Assembly: GCA_035270785.1 (NCBI GenBank)
Contig: DATESN010000031.1
Coordinates: 33,657-97,656, forward strand
Length of the DNA: 64,000 nucleotides
DNA from: DATESN01 sp035270785
Lineage (GTDB): Bacteria; Bacillota; Clostridia; Lachnospirales; Lachnospiraceae
Direction of reading: 5' to 3'
The position numbers and the translations under genes are program-made. Below the pieces are notes generated by a model. It saw only the letters and a program-made list of their open reading frames with translations, ran no database searches and was not told where the DNA came from. Of the stretch, positions 8,644 to 16,784 are shown in pieces. The stretch's first letter is position 1; each line of letters begins with the position of its first letter.

Positions 8644-9456
8644 ATGGAAATTTTAATTATATATTGTATTATCGTTGTATTATTGGGTATTGATATTATT
8701 CAATTAATACTAAGTAAAAAAAAAGGAAAAAGATTTTTGATATCGATTACTTTAGAAAGCACACTTTTATTAGTGGGTTTATTTACTTTTTCCATTATTA
8801 TGATTGCTTCTAATCATTCAAGTAAATCAGGAACTATTTACGGGATTAATAAAGAGACAAATAGATATATAGCAGATACTACGGATGATTGGTCACAACA
8901 TGTTGCGAATTGGATTCTAGGAACAATTGGTTTACCATCGATACAACTAGAATCAACCAATGAAATACAGGTTGAAGAAATGACTCCTATTATCGTAAAA
9001 GCAGAACCTCATGATCCTGGTTATCAGTTGTTTGTAGAAGATATCTCATGGGAACAAGCAAGGATGAAATGTGAAAAGATGGGAGGTCATTTAGCAACAA
9101 TTACTTCTGAAAATGAACAACAAGTTATTCAAGATTTTCTCTTTGCCACTGAATTATATATAAATGATAAGGGAGTTACTAGGATTTGGATTGGGGGAAA
9201 TGATTTAGAAAGTGGTGAGTTTACATGGATTACAGGGGAAGGCGATGAGTTTACACTGCCAAGAGATGATGTTTACACCAATTGGGCAGTGGGTGAACCC
9301 AGTCGAATAGATAAATCTTCCGATATTTTAGAAAATTACGTACTTATGTTTTATCATAAAATTGACCAATGCTTTTATTGGAATGATGCACCTGTTGATA
9401 TTCGCTATTGGTATAGTGATAGAAAAAATATTGCATATTTATGTGAATGGGATTGA
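8644..9456 (+). CDS. membrane protein with extracellular C-type lectin-like domain
   Basis: The N-terminus has two hydrophobic segments (about 1-20 and 30-55), then a short linker and a C-type-lectin-like domain in the last 150 residues. Visible lectin-fold marks are an SWEQARMKCEKMGGHLATI opening helix, the core WIGGND, a GEFTWITGE strand, NWAVGEPS in place of the usual EPN/QPD loop, and a closing YLCEWD. Cysteines in the first and last elements would form the canonical disulfide. Sugar or calcium binding cannot be judged from sequence. Starts at 8623 (TTG) and 8632 are possible; 8644 has the best ribosome-binding site (GATGGG). Neighbours serA and DUF1015 suggest no function. Confidence 0.75.
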   Translation: MEILIIYCIIVVLLGIDIIQLILSKKKGKRFLISITLESTLLLVGLFTFSIIMIASNHSSKSGTIYGINKETNRYIADTTDDWSQHVANWILGTIGLPSIQLESTNEIQVEEMTPIIVKAEPHDPGYQLFVEDISWEQARMKCEKMGGHLATITSENEQQVIQDFLFATELYINDKGVTRIWIGGNDLESGEFTWITGEGDEFTLPRDDVYTNWAVGEPSRIDKSSDILENYVLMFYHKIDQCFYWNDAPVDIRYWYSDRKNIAYLCEWD

Positions 9457-9460
9457 TTCA

Positions 9461-9733
9461 TTAAAAGGGAGACTTGTTTCCCTCTTTAAGAATAGGTCCC
9501 ATTTGATTTTGAAATTCTTTTTCTTGTTTTACAGAAGCATCGCTAGCTAAATCCATATATTTGATAAAAACATCCTCAATAGAGCAATTTCTTTCTTTTG
9601 CAATTTCCTTCATGATTGGTTTTAATTTTTCTAATTGAACAGAGATTCTAACCTTCTGAGGATCAATTCCATCTAGTACTACATTGGCATAATCATTAAT
9701 TCTTGATAATATTTCTTTGTCTTCTTTATTCAT
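9461..9733 (-). CDS. small hypothetical protein, 90 residues
   Basis: I do not recognise a family. The protein is charged and largely helical, with no signal peptide or membrane segment. The stretch VRISVQLEKLKPIMKEIAKERNCSIEDVFIKYMD resembles a short helix-turn-helix or ribbon-helix layout of small regulators, but this is weak. The gene is well supported by a Shine-Dalgarno (GAAGGATG) and a consensus promoter. It is convergent with the lectin-fold gene, the two stops lying only 4 bases apart. A role as an antitoxin-like or regulatory protein is possible but unsupported. Confidence 0.65.
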   Translation of the reverse strand: MNKEDKEILSRINDYANVVLDGIDPQKVRISVQLEKLKPIMKEIAKERNCSIEDVFIKYMDLASDASVKQEKEFQNQMGPILKEGNKSPF

Positions 9734-9774
9734 AATAACACATCCTTCTTTTTAGTTTAAAATTTTATGAATCC

Positions 9775-9803
9775 ATCTTACCATTTGTTAAAAAAAGTGT
9801 CAA
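9775..9803 (-). promoter_or_regulatory. Promoter of the 90-residue minus-strand gene
   Basis: On the minus strand: TTGACA, a 17-base spacer and TAAGAT, about 45 bases before the start codon. A near-perfect sigma-A match. Confidence 0.7.
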
Positions 9804-9970
9804 AAAAAATTCAAAGTTAATTTAAAGTTTATTCAGTGATTTTTTCTAATTTATAATGAAGCAATAGTAGAGTGTTCACATATTAACTTGTGATAATACA
9901 TGAGATTTGTTAAACTATAGTTAGTATTATCATCATCAGTATATTTACTAATTATAAGGAGGAACAAAAT

Positions 9971-11209
9971 ATGGCTATAATAAAACCATTTTGTGCAATA
10001 AGACCAACAGTAGGATTTGAAAAACACATAGCGGCACTTCCCTATGATGTTTATAATCGTAAGGAAGCCAAAAAAATAGTAAGTGAAGAGCCACACTCTT
10101 TTTTGAAAATTGACAGAGGAGAAACACAATTTCCCGATGAGCAAGACATGTATGCAGATCGTGTATATGAAAAAGCCCGTGATACACTAAATGATATGTT
10201 AGTTAAGAATCAGTTTACGAAGGAAATAACACCCTGTTTTTATGTGTATGAACAAAGGATGAATGGTCGAAGTCAATCCGGTATTGTTGTTTGTTCTTCC
10301 GTAGATGATTATTTAAATAATATAATAAAAAAACATGAAAACACCATAGAAGCAAAAGAATTGGATAGAATTAAACATGTGGATATTTGCAATGCTCAAA
10401 CAGGGCCTATCTTTTTAACCTATCGTTCTAATGCCACAGTAAATAATGTTGTTGATGTAACGAAACAAGGATCCCCTATCTATGATTTTGTTACAGAAGA
10501 TCAGATTGGACATCGTGTCTGGATTATAAACAAGCAAGAAGATATTACTATATTAGAGGAAGCTTTTAAAGGGATTAATAAAGTTTACATAGCAGATGGC
10601 CATCATAGATGTGCTTCAGCCGTAAAAGTGTGTTTGAAAAGAAGAAAAGATAATCCGGATTATACTGGTTTAGAAGAATATAATTATTTTTTGTCTGTTT
10701 TATTTCCAGAAGACCAACTCATGATTTTAGATTATAACAGGGTGGTGACTGATTTGAATGGACTTTCAGAACAAGAATTCTTAAGTAAGACAGAAGAAAA
10801 CTTCACAATAATATCAAAAGAAAATAGTCAAGTAAAACCAAGTAAAAAAGGTGTTTTTGGCATGTATTTAAAAGATAATTGGTATGAACTAATTTATCAA
10901 AATAAGGAGGTTATAGATAATCCTGTGGATCAATTAGATGTTTCCATTTTGCAAAACAAAGTACTAGATCCAATATTAAATATAAAAAATCCTAAAACAA
11001 ACAAGCGAATAGATTTTATTGGTGGTATAAGGGGTATGAATGAATTGGAAAAAAGAGTGCATAATGATTGTAAAGTGGCATTTTCATTGTACCCTACTTC
11101 CATTAGGGAACTTTTTGAAGTAGCCGATGCAGATTTGCTGATGCCACCGAAATCAACCTGGTTTGAACCAAAAATCAGAAGTGGCTTATTCATTCATAGT
11201 ATTCATTAA
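9971..11209 (+). CDS. DUF1015 family protein
   Basis: The 412-residue protein opens with IIKPFCAIRPTVGFEKHIAALPYDVYNRKEA, the hallmark start of the DUF1015 family. It contains the family's conserved IADGHHRCASA stretch near 210, with paired histidines that look like a metal or catalytic site. No signal peptide or membrane segment is visible, so it should be cytosolic. The biochemical function is unknown to me. Genes of this family commonly sit next to serC-serA in clostridia, as here (1.5 kb away). A role in serine or phosphoserine metabolism is an inference from context only. The Shine-Dalgarno is AAGGAGG. Confidence 0.88.
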   Translation: MAIIKPFCAIRPTVGFEKHIAALPYDVYNRKEAKKIVSEEPHSFLKIDRGETQFPDEQDMYADRVYEKARDTLNDMLVKNQFTKEITPCFYVYEQRMNGRSQSGIVVCSSVDDYLNNIIKKHENTIEAKELDRIKHVDICNAQTGPIFLTYRSNATVNNVVDVTKQGSPIYDFVTEDQIGHRVWIINKQEDITILEEAFKGINKVYIADGHHRCASAVKVCLKRRKDNPDYTGLEEYNYFLSVLFPEDQLMILDYNRVVTDLNGLSEQEFLSKTEENFTIISKENSQVKPSKKGVFGMYLKDNWYELIYQNKEVIDNPVDQLDVSILQNKVLDPILNIKNPKTNKRIDFIGGIRGMNELEKRVHNDCKVAFSLYPTSIRELFEVADADLLMPPKSTWFEPKIRSGLFIHSIH

Positions 11210-11293
11210 TGCTATAACAAACTTCCGATGAATGTGATGATTAAAAAACACAAACATACAACCAAGTGAAAATATGACAAGGGGAATAAATCC

Positions 11294-13756
11294 ATGAATA
11301 AAAAATTATACAAGTTTATGAATTGGCCTGAAATTGAAAGTATTGTTTATTCTGAAAATGATAATCCGCACAATATCCTTGGAGTTCACCCTGCAACTGG
11401 AGGAATATTAATTCAAACTTTTCAGCCTGGTTCAAAAAATGTTACTTTAATAGATAACTCTTTGGATCATCAATATAGTATGGAAATGGTGGATGAAGCA
11501 GGCTACTTTGCTCTTTTTCTGCCCCAAAAATCTCTTAAAAGTTACCGATATCTTATAGAAAAAGAAGATAAAACAATGTTAGAAGTAGTAGATCCCTATC
11601 AATTTCCACCTATTATAAATAAAAAAGAGACGGATAAATTTAATTTAGGAATTCACTATAGTATTTATCATTATTTAGGCTCACATGAAAAAGTTGTAAA
11701 TGGAATTAGTGGTATTTCTTTTGCAGTTTGGGCTCCCAATGCCATTAGAGTAAGTGTAGTAAGTGATTTTAATCATTGGGATGGTCGATTACATCAAATG
11801 CGAAGATTATGGAATTCTGGTATTTTTGAACTGTTTATTCCTGGAGTTACAAAAGGAGCCATCTATAAATATGAGATTAAAGTTAAGGGCGGTTTGCTCA
11901 ATATGAAATCCGATCCTTATGCTTTTAGTCAACAACAAAGACCTGAGAATGCATCGATTGTTATGGAAGACACAACCTTTCAGTGGAATGACGAATTATG
12001 GATTTATAATAGAAAGAAACAGAAAATAGAGGAATTACCTCTTAGTATTTTTGAGTTACATTTAGGTTCCTTTAAAAAACCTAAGGATGGTAGGGAGTTC
12101 TTCAATTATAAGGAATTGGCATCACTTATTATAGATTATGTGAAAGAAATGGGATATACACACATTGAATTAATGCCGATTATGGAACATCCCTTGGATG
12201 TTTCTTGGGGCTATCAAGTTGTGGGATACTATGCGCCTACAAGTAGATATGGAACACCAGAAGATTTCATGTATTTTATGAATGAAATGCATAAGGCTAG
12301 TATCGGAGTTATATTAGACTGGGTTCCTGCACATTTCCCAAAGAATGATTTTGGCCTTTCTAATTTTGATGGGACTTGCCTATATGAACATCAAAATCCA
12401 AAACAGGGTTATCATCCACAATGGGGAACCTTACTTTATAATTATGGGAGGCCAGAAGTAAAAAATTATTTGATTGCAAATGCACTTTTTTGGATTGATC
12501 AATTTCACGTGGATGGAATCAGAATGGACGCCGTTGCCTCTATGCTATATTTAGATTATGGTAAAGATGACGGACAATGGATCGCAAATATTTACGGGGG
12601 AAATGAAAACATTGAGGCAATAGAATTTATGAAGCATCTGAATTCAATGATTAAAAAAATGGGAAATGGAGCTATTGTCATAGCTGAAGAATCTACAGCA
12701 TTTCCAAAAGTAACCGACAAGCTTGAAAATGGTGGACTTGGATTTGATTTCAAATGGAATAGGGGCTGGATGAACGATTTTCTAGGATATATGAAGTGTG
12801 ATCCTTATTTTAGAAGCCATCATCATAGTGAATTAACCCTGAGTATGATTTATAATTATTGTGAAAACTTTATGCTAATGTTTTCTCATGATGAAGTAGT
12901 TCATGGGAAAGCTTCTTTGATCAGTAAAATGCCCGGAGAAATTTCAGACAAATTCAAAAATCTTAGGATTGCGTATGGTTACATGATGATGCATCCAGGA
13001 AAAAAACTATTGTTCATGGGACAAGATTTAGCAGAGTTTGATGAATGGAATGAAAAAAGAGAAGTACACTGGGATTTACTAAATAATGTTATGCACAGAC
13101 AGCTAAATCATTATGTGAAATCGTTGAACGATTTTTATCAAAAAAACCCAGCACTATTTGAATTAGATATGCAAGCCGATGGATTTGAATGGATTAATAA
13201 TATATCCGCCGATGAAAACATTCTGCTTTTTTTACGACATGGAAAAATAAAAAAAGAAACCTTATTAATTGTTGCAAATTTTGCTAACGTGGAAAGAACG
13301 AATTATAAGATTGGGGTTCCTTTTCCAGGCAATTATAAAGAAGTTTTTAATTCGGATGCCTTGGAATTTGGTGGAGCAGGAGTTATAAATCCGCGAGCAA
13401 AGAAAACAAAAGAGATGGAATGTGATACGAGAGCCAATTCCATATGTGTAACTATTCCACCATTAAGTATTCAAGTGTTTTCTTATCTACCCTATTCAAA
13501 AAAACAGCTAGAAGAACATACATTAAAAAAAGAAAAGAGTAATCTAAAAGATAAAAAATCAGTTAATACATCAATTAAGAAAAAAAGTTCATTAAAAGAT
13601 GAATTGGCATCAAAGATTTCTGAATCAGAGAAAAAGATCGCATCTGGTAGTGAACTTGTTAAGGAAATCGAACAAAGAAAGAGTCTAAAAAAAGAAACAA
13701 AAAAAGAGACTAAAAAAGAGACTAAAAAAGAATCAAAAGGGAATGCAAAATTTTAA
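11294..13756 (+). CDS. glgB: 1,4-alpha-glucan branching enzyme with lysine-rich tail
   Basis: GlgB cuts alpha-1,4 glucan and rejoins it as alpha-1,6 branches in glycogen. An N-terminal N1 module, a CBM48-like domain (about 115-225), a GH13 catalytic barrel and a C-terminal beta domain are visible. The nucleophile lies in GIRMDAVAS (near 412), the acid/base in IAEESTAFP (near 466) and the transition-state Asp in FSHDEVVH (near 533). After about residue 735 comes an unusual lysine/glutamate-rich tail ending in tandem KKET repeats. No glgA, glgC, glgD or glgP is present nearby, so it is separated from the rest of the glycogen pathway. Confidence 0.95.
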   Translation: MNKKLYKFMNWPEIESIVYSENDNPHNILGVHPATGGILIQTFQPGSKNVTLIDNSLDHQYSMEMVDEAGYFALFLPQKSLKSYRYLIEKEDKTMLEVVDPYQFPPIINKKETDKFNLGIHYSIYHYLGSHEKVVNGISGISFAVWAPNAIRVSVVSDFNHWDGRLHQMRRLWNSGIFELFIPGVTKGAIYKYEIKVKGGLLNMKSDPYAFSQQQRPENASIVMEDTTFQWNDELWIYNRKKQKIEELPLSIFELHLGSFKKPKDGREFFNYKELASLIIDYVKEMGYTHIELMPIMEHPLDVSWGYQVVGYYAPTSRYGTPEDFMYFMNEMHKASIGVILDWVPAHFPKNDFGLSNFDGTCLYEHQNPKQGYHPQWGTLLYNYGRPEVKNYLIANALFWIDQFHVDGIRMDAVASMLYLDYGKDDGQWIANIYGGNENIEAIEFMKHLNSMIKKMGNGAIVIAEESTAFPKVTDKLENGGLGFDFKWNRGWMNDFLGYMKCDPYFRSHHHSELTLSMIYNYCENFMLMFSHDEVVHGKASLISKMPGEISDKFKNLRIAYGYMMMHPGKKLLFMGQDLAEFDEWNEKREVHWDLLNNVMHRQLNHYVKSLNDFYQKNPALFELDMQADGFEWINNISADENILLFLRHGKIKKETLLIVANFANVERTNYKIGVPFPGNYKEVFNSDALEFGGAGVINPRAKKTKEMECDTRANSICVTIPPLSIQVFSYLPYSKKQLEEHTLKKEKSNLKDKKSVNTSIKKKSSLKDELASKISESEKKIASGSELVKEIEQRKSLKKETKKETKKETKKESKGNAKF
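13688..13735 (+). repeat. Four 12-bp repeats encoding KKET/KKES in the glgB tail
   Basis: Four consecutive 12-base units of the type AAAAAAGAGACT encode KKET, KKET, KKET and KKES at the end of GlgB. The unit length keeps the frame, so copy number could vary by slippage without disrupting the protein. Confidence 0.85.
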
Positions 13757-13774
13757 AGATAGGAGATTTCTTAC

Positions 13775-14626
13775 ATGCCTAATTTATTAGAAAGCACTGG
13801 AACAGTTGATACTGGCGTAATTGAGAGATTTTTAAAAGAGCTACCAGAACAAGCGTTAAAACTTGGAATAAGAGTGGTGTTCTCATTTTTATTTTTATTT
13901 ATTGGAGCACAGGTTATAAAGGTCTTAAGAAAAATAGTTAGAAAGTCATTACTACGGGGGAATGCTGATAAAGGTGTGATTCAATTTTTAGATTCCTTTC
14001 TTAAAACCATTTTGTATGTCATATTAATTTTTATGATAGCTGCAAGTTTTGGACTAGATGCAACAAGTGTAGTGGCAATTGTAGGATCGGCAGGTGTGGC
14101 TTTAGGACTGGCATTACAAGGAAGCCTTAGTAACTTGGCAGGTGGTGTTCTCATTCTTTTATTAAAGCCCTTTCGAGTGGGAGACTATATAAAAGAAGAT
14201 AGTAATGGCAATGAAGGAACCGTAGATGAAATACAGTTGTTTTATACGAAACTTAAAACCCCTGACAATAAAGTTGTTGTTTTACCAAATGGTACTCTAG
14301 CCAATACCAGCTTAACCAATTCTACAGCGACACCCTATCGTAGGTTTGATTTTTTCATTGGGATTTCGTATCAGGCGGATCTTTTAAAGGTAAAAACTGT
14401 AATAGAAGAGTTACTTAGATTAGAAGAGAACGTTATAAAAGACAAACCCATTCAAGTATTTGTTGATCGGATAGAAAGTAGTTCTGTTATCATTGGAGCA
14501 AGATGCTTCATCATAAACGAAATTTATTTTGATACAAAATGGAAGTTGACGGAGGCAATTAAACTTTCCATGGATTCAAATGGAATAGAAATGCCATTCC
14601 CGCAATTAGATGTGCATTTAAAATAA
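13775..14626 (+). CDS. MscS-type small-conductance mechanosensitive channel
   Basis: The 283-residue protein has three transmembrane segments (roughly 28-50, 68-92 and 95-120). The pore helix is Gly/Ala-rich (VVAIVGSAGVALGLALQGSLSNLAGG), followed by the FRVGDYI and NGT.TVDEI-like beta domain that defines MscS. These channels open under membrane tension to release solutes during hypo-osmotic shock. The gene lies 18 bases after glgB, with a GATAGGAG Shine-Dalgarno, so the two are probably cotranscribed. A hairpin terminator follows. Confidence 0.93.
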   Translation: MPNLLESTGTVDTGVIERFLKELPEQALKLGIRVVFSFLFLFIGAQVIKVLRKIVRKSLLRGNADKGVIQFLDSFLKTILYVILIFMIAASFGLDATSVVAIVGSAGVALGLALQGSLSNLAGGVLILLLKPFRVGDYIKEDSNGNEGTVDEIQLFYTKLKTPDNKVVVLPNGTLANTSLTNSTATPYRRFDFFIGISYQADLLKVKTVIEELLRLEENVIKDKPIQVFVDRIESSSVIIGARCFIINEIYFDTKWKLTEAIKLSMDSNGIEMPFPQLDVHLK

Positions 14627-14688
14627 TGATCCAAACGATTCCTATTTCATGTTCAATTACATTTAATTTTCATACTTATAAATACATA

Positions 14689-14735
14689 AAAAATAGCCAC
14701 ATTCCAACTGTTACTAGGATTGTGGCTATTTTTCT
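14689..14735 (+). terminator. Bidirectional terminator between mscS and tRNA-Thr
   Basis: AAATAGCCACA and its complement TGTGGCTATTT enclose a 19-base loop and are followed by Ts in both directions. It serves the mscS operon on the plus strand and tRNA-Thr on the minus strand. Confidence 0.8.
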
Positions 14736-14741
14736 CTCATA

Positions 14742-14814
<73 letters not shown>

Positions 14815-14936
14815 ATGTTGATTTGTTATTAAAATAACCACCAACCATATGCTATTATAATAGGTTGAGTATTGATTTGCAATCATTAAATTAAAAATTT
14901 TACAATCAATATAATGAAAAAGGATTTCTATGTATT

Positions 14937-14981
14937 GAAAAGACGTGTACTATAAGTCCTTCTAAAGGACAGTACACGTCT
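14937..14981 (-). terminator. Terminator of the ABC importer operon
   Basis: On the minus strand, an 11-bp stem (AGACGTGTACT/AGTACACGTCT) encloses a second 6-bp hairpin and ends in TTTTC, 20 bases past the permease stop. Apart from this, the tRNA and the mscS terminator, I see nothing in 14627-15000. Confidence 0.82.
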
Positions 14982-15000
14982 ATGCATAGATAAAATAATT

Positions 15001-15834
15001 TTATTTATTTTTATTATATAATTTTTCAATTACTTGTATTCCTTGATAAAGGAGCATAGCAATACAACATAAAATAATGATAGACATGATAAGATAGTCA
15101 AGTTTAAATATTTGGGAACTATAGATGATTAAATATCCCAGGCCACGGCGTGCGGCTAAGAATTCACCGATAATAACACCAACCAAGCAAAGACCAATAT
15201 TTACCTTCATATTACTTAAAATGATGGGAATGGAACTGGGTATTATTATTTTAAACAGTACATCTTTTCTCGTGCCACCTAATGTATAGATTAACTTCAT
15301 CTTTTCAGGATCGGATTGTTTAAAACCATAATACATGTTAATGATGGAACCAAAAATAGCGACTGAAATACCAGCAATGATAATTGTTTTTATCCCAGTG
15401 CCTAACCAAACAATTAAAAGAGGAGCAAGAGCCGACTTAGGCAAAGAATTTAGGGCAACTAAGTATGGTTCTATTACATCAGAAACCCGATTGAAATACC
15501 AAAGTAACGTAGAAATAAAAGTACTAATGAATAAAGTTAACACAAAACTTACAATAGTCTCTAACAAGGTAACCCCCGTGTGAACGAAGATGCTACCATT
15601 CTTTGCCATACTTAAGATACTTGTGAACACTCTTGTAGGACTACTGAAAAAGAAAGCATCAATGACACCCGTTCGACTGCACAATTCCCAAACAACTAAA
15701 AATAAAAACAACACAAAGTATCGGATCCATCTAGTCATTTTTATCATTTTTATTTCTTTTTTTAGAAATATAATCTGAGCTTTAGAGTTTCCTGTTTTTT
15801 CCCCCATATTGTTCTGTTTATTATTTTGATTCAT
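15001..15834 (-). CDS. ABC transporter permease, nitrate/sulfonate/thiamine-precursor type
   Basis: The 277-residue inner-membrane protein has about six hydrophobic segments and the EAA-loop typical of the SsuC/TauC/ThiX permease family (YTLGGTRKDVLFKIIIPSSIP near 180-205, which docks on the ATPase). A hydrophilic N-terminal extension of about 30 residues precedes the first membrane span. The start overlaps the ATPase gene by 14 bases, so the two are translationally coupled. No periplasmic-type binding protein is encoded beside it, so the substrate (taurine, alkanesulfonate, a pyrimidine precursor or other) cannot be assigned. Confidence 0.88.
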   Translation of the reverse strand: MNQNNKQNNMGEKTGNSKAQIIFLKKEIKMIKMTRWIRYFVLFLFLVVWELCSRTGVIDAFFFSSPTRVFTSILSMAKNGSIFVHTGVTLLETIVSFVLTLFISTFISTLLWYFNRVSDVIEPYLVALNSLPKSALAPLLIVWLGTGIKTIIIAGISVAIFGSIINMYYGFKQSDPEKMKLIYTLGGTRKDVLFKIIIPSSIPIILSNMKVNIGLCLVGVIIGEFLAARRGLGYLIIYSSQIFKLDYLIMSIIILCCIAMLLYQGIQVIEKLYNKNK

Positions 15835-16627
15835 TCAATGCCTCCCATAATATTTCAAAATATTTCGGGAATTCAGGGGCATTTCTAGAAGAGATAGATA
15901 ATTCCGGTGAAATGGTTAGTTTAATTGGCAGTTCTTTTATAATGGTTCCCGGTCTTTTAGATAAAACATATACAATATCGGCCAAACGAATAGCTTCTGA
16001 CAAATCATGTGTTACTAAAATTGCGGTTTTATTTTCTTTGCGAATCTTACTACAAATATCTGAAGAAACAGAAAGTCTTGTTTGATAATCTAAGGCTGAA
16101 AAGGGTTCATCTAGAAGGAGCAAGTCCGGCGATAGCGAAAGTGTTCGAACTAATGCAGCTCGCTGTCTCATTCCACCAGATAATTCACTTGGCTTTTTAT
16201 CTTTGAAAGATAATAAGTCATATTTTCTCAGCATAGTATCAATGTCCTTATAAATGGATGGAGAGTTCTTATCATTTTTTTTAAAAAAATATTTATTTGG
16301 TAATTTATGATTTATTTCTAAGCCAAGTAGAACATTTTTATAAATGGTTCTCCATTCTAATAGAAAGTCATTTTGCAACATATATCCGATTGGTGGTTTA
16401 ATATCACTGTTATATTTAAATTCAGGGAATTGAATAGATCCAGATTCTGGTTTAATTAATCCCGCTATAAGTGACAAAAGCGTAGATTTCCCGCATCCGC
16501 TGGGGCCTACAATAGCCACGAAATCACCTTTTTTCACAGACAAATTAATATGAGTGAGAGCGGGTGTTTCACCTGATAAAGTGTGGTAGTTATAACATAC
16601 ATCATGTAGTTCTAATAGATTGCCCAT
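15821..16627 (-). CDS. ABC transporter ATP-binding protein, NitT/TauT family
   Basis: This cytosolic ATPase energises the neighbouring permease. The Walker A is GPSGCGKST (about 39-47), the signature LSGGMRQRAAL (about 143-153) and Walker B LLLLDEPFSALD (about 162-173), followed by the H-loop VTHD. Length 268 is normal. A strong AAGGGAG Shine-Dalgarno precedes the ATG. It is divergent from argH. No TPP riboswitch or other leader structure is visible upstream, which gives no support for a thiamine-precursor role. Confidence 0.93.
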   Translation of the reverse strand: MGNLLELHDVCYNYHTLSGETPALTHINLSVKKGDFVAIVGPSGCGKSTLLSLIAGLIKPESGSIQFPEFKYNSDIKPPIGYMLQNDFLLEWRTIYKNVLLGLEINHKLPNKYFFKKNDKNSPSIYKDIDTMLRKYDLLSFKDKKPSELSGGMRQRAALVRTLSLSPDLLLLDEPFSALDYQTRLSVSSDICSKIRKENKTAILVTHDLSEAIRLADIVYVLSKRPGTIIKELPIKLTISPELSISSRNAPEFPKYFEILWEALNESK

Positions 16628-16722
16628 GAGTAGCTCCCTTATAAGTTATATAATATACTATGAAGTACAAATGGTAATGTGTTCTCTATGTGTTACAAAA
16701 CATAAAACTTTAGTAGCTTTTC

Positions 16723-16751
16723 TTGAATTAGGTATAAATTTATGTTAATAT
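16723..16751 (+). promoter_or_regulatory. Promoter of argH
   Basis: TTGAAT, a 17-base spacer and TAATAT, 33 bases before the argH start. Confidence 0.6.
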
Positions 16752-16784
16752 CAAATACAGATTTAATAGTTGGAGGAAAATGTC

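Noticed and set aside
9461..9492. Terminator hairpin shared by the lectin-fold and the 90-residue genes
   Set aside because: The inverted repeat AAAGGGA/TCCCTCTTT is imperfect and overlaps coding sequence, so I did not list it.
13688..13735. Assembly error or frameshift in the glgB tail
   Set aside because: The 12-bp repeats keep the frame and encode a consistent lysine-rich tail before a normal stop.
16628..16784. TPP riboswitch in front of the ABC importer
   Set aside because: No TPP (THI) element CUGAGA-type core was seen, so a thiamine-precursor role has no support here.
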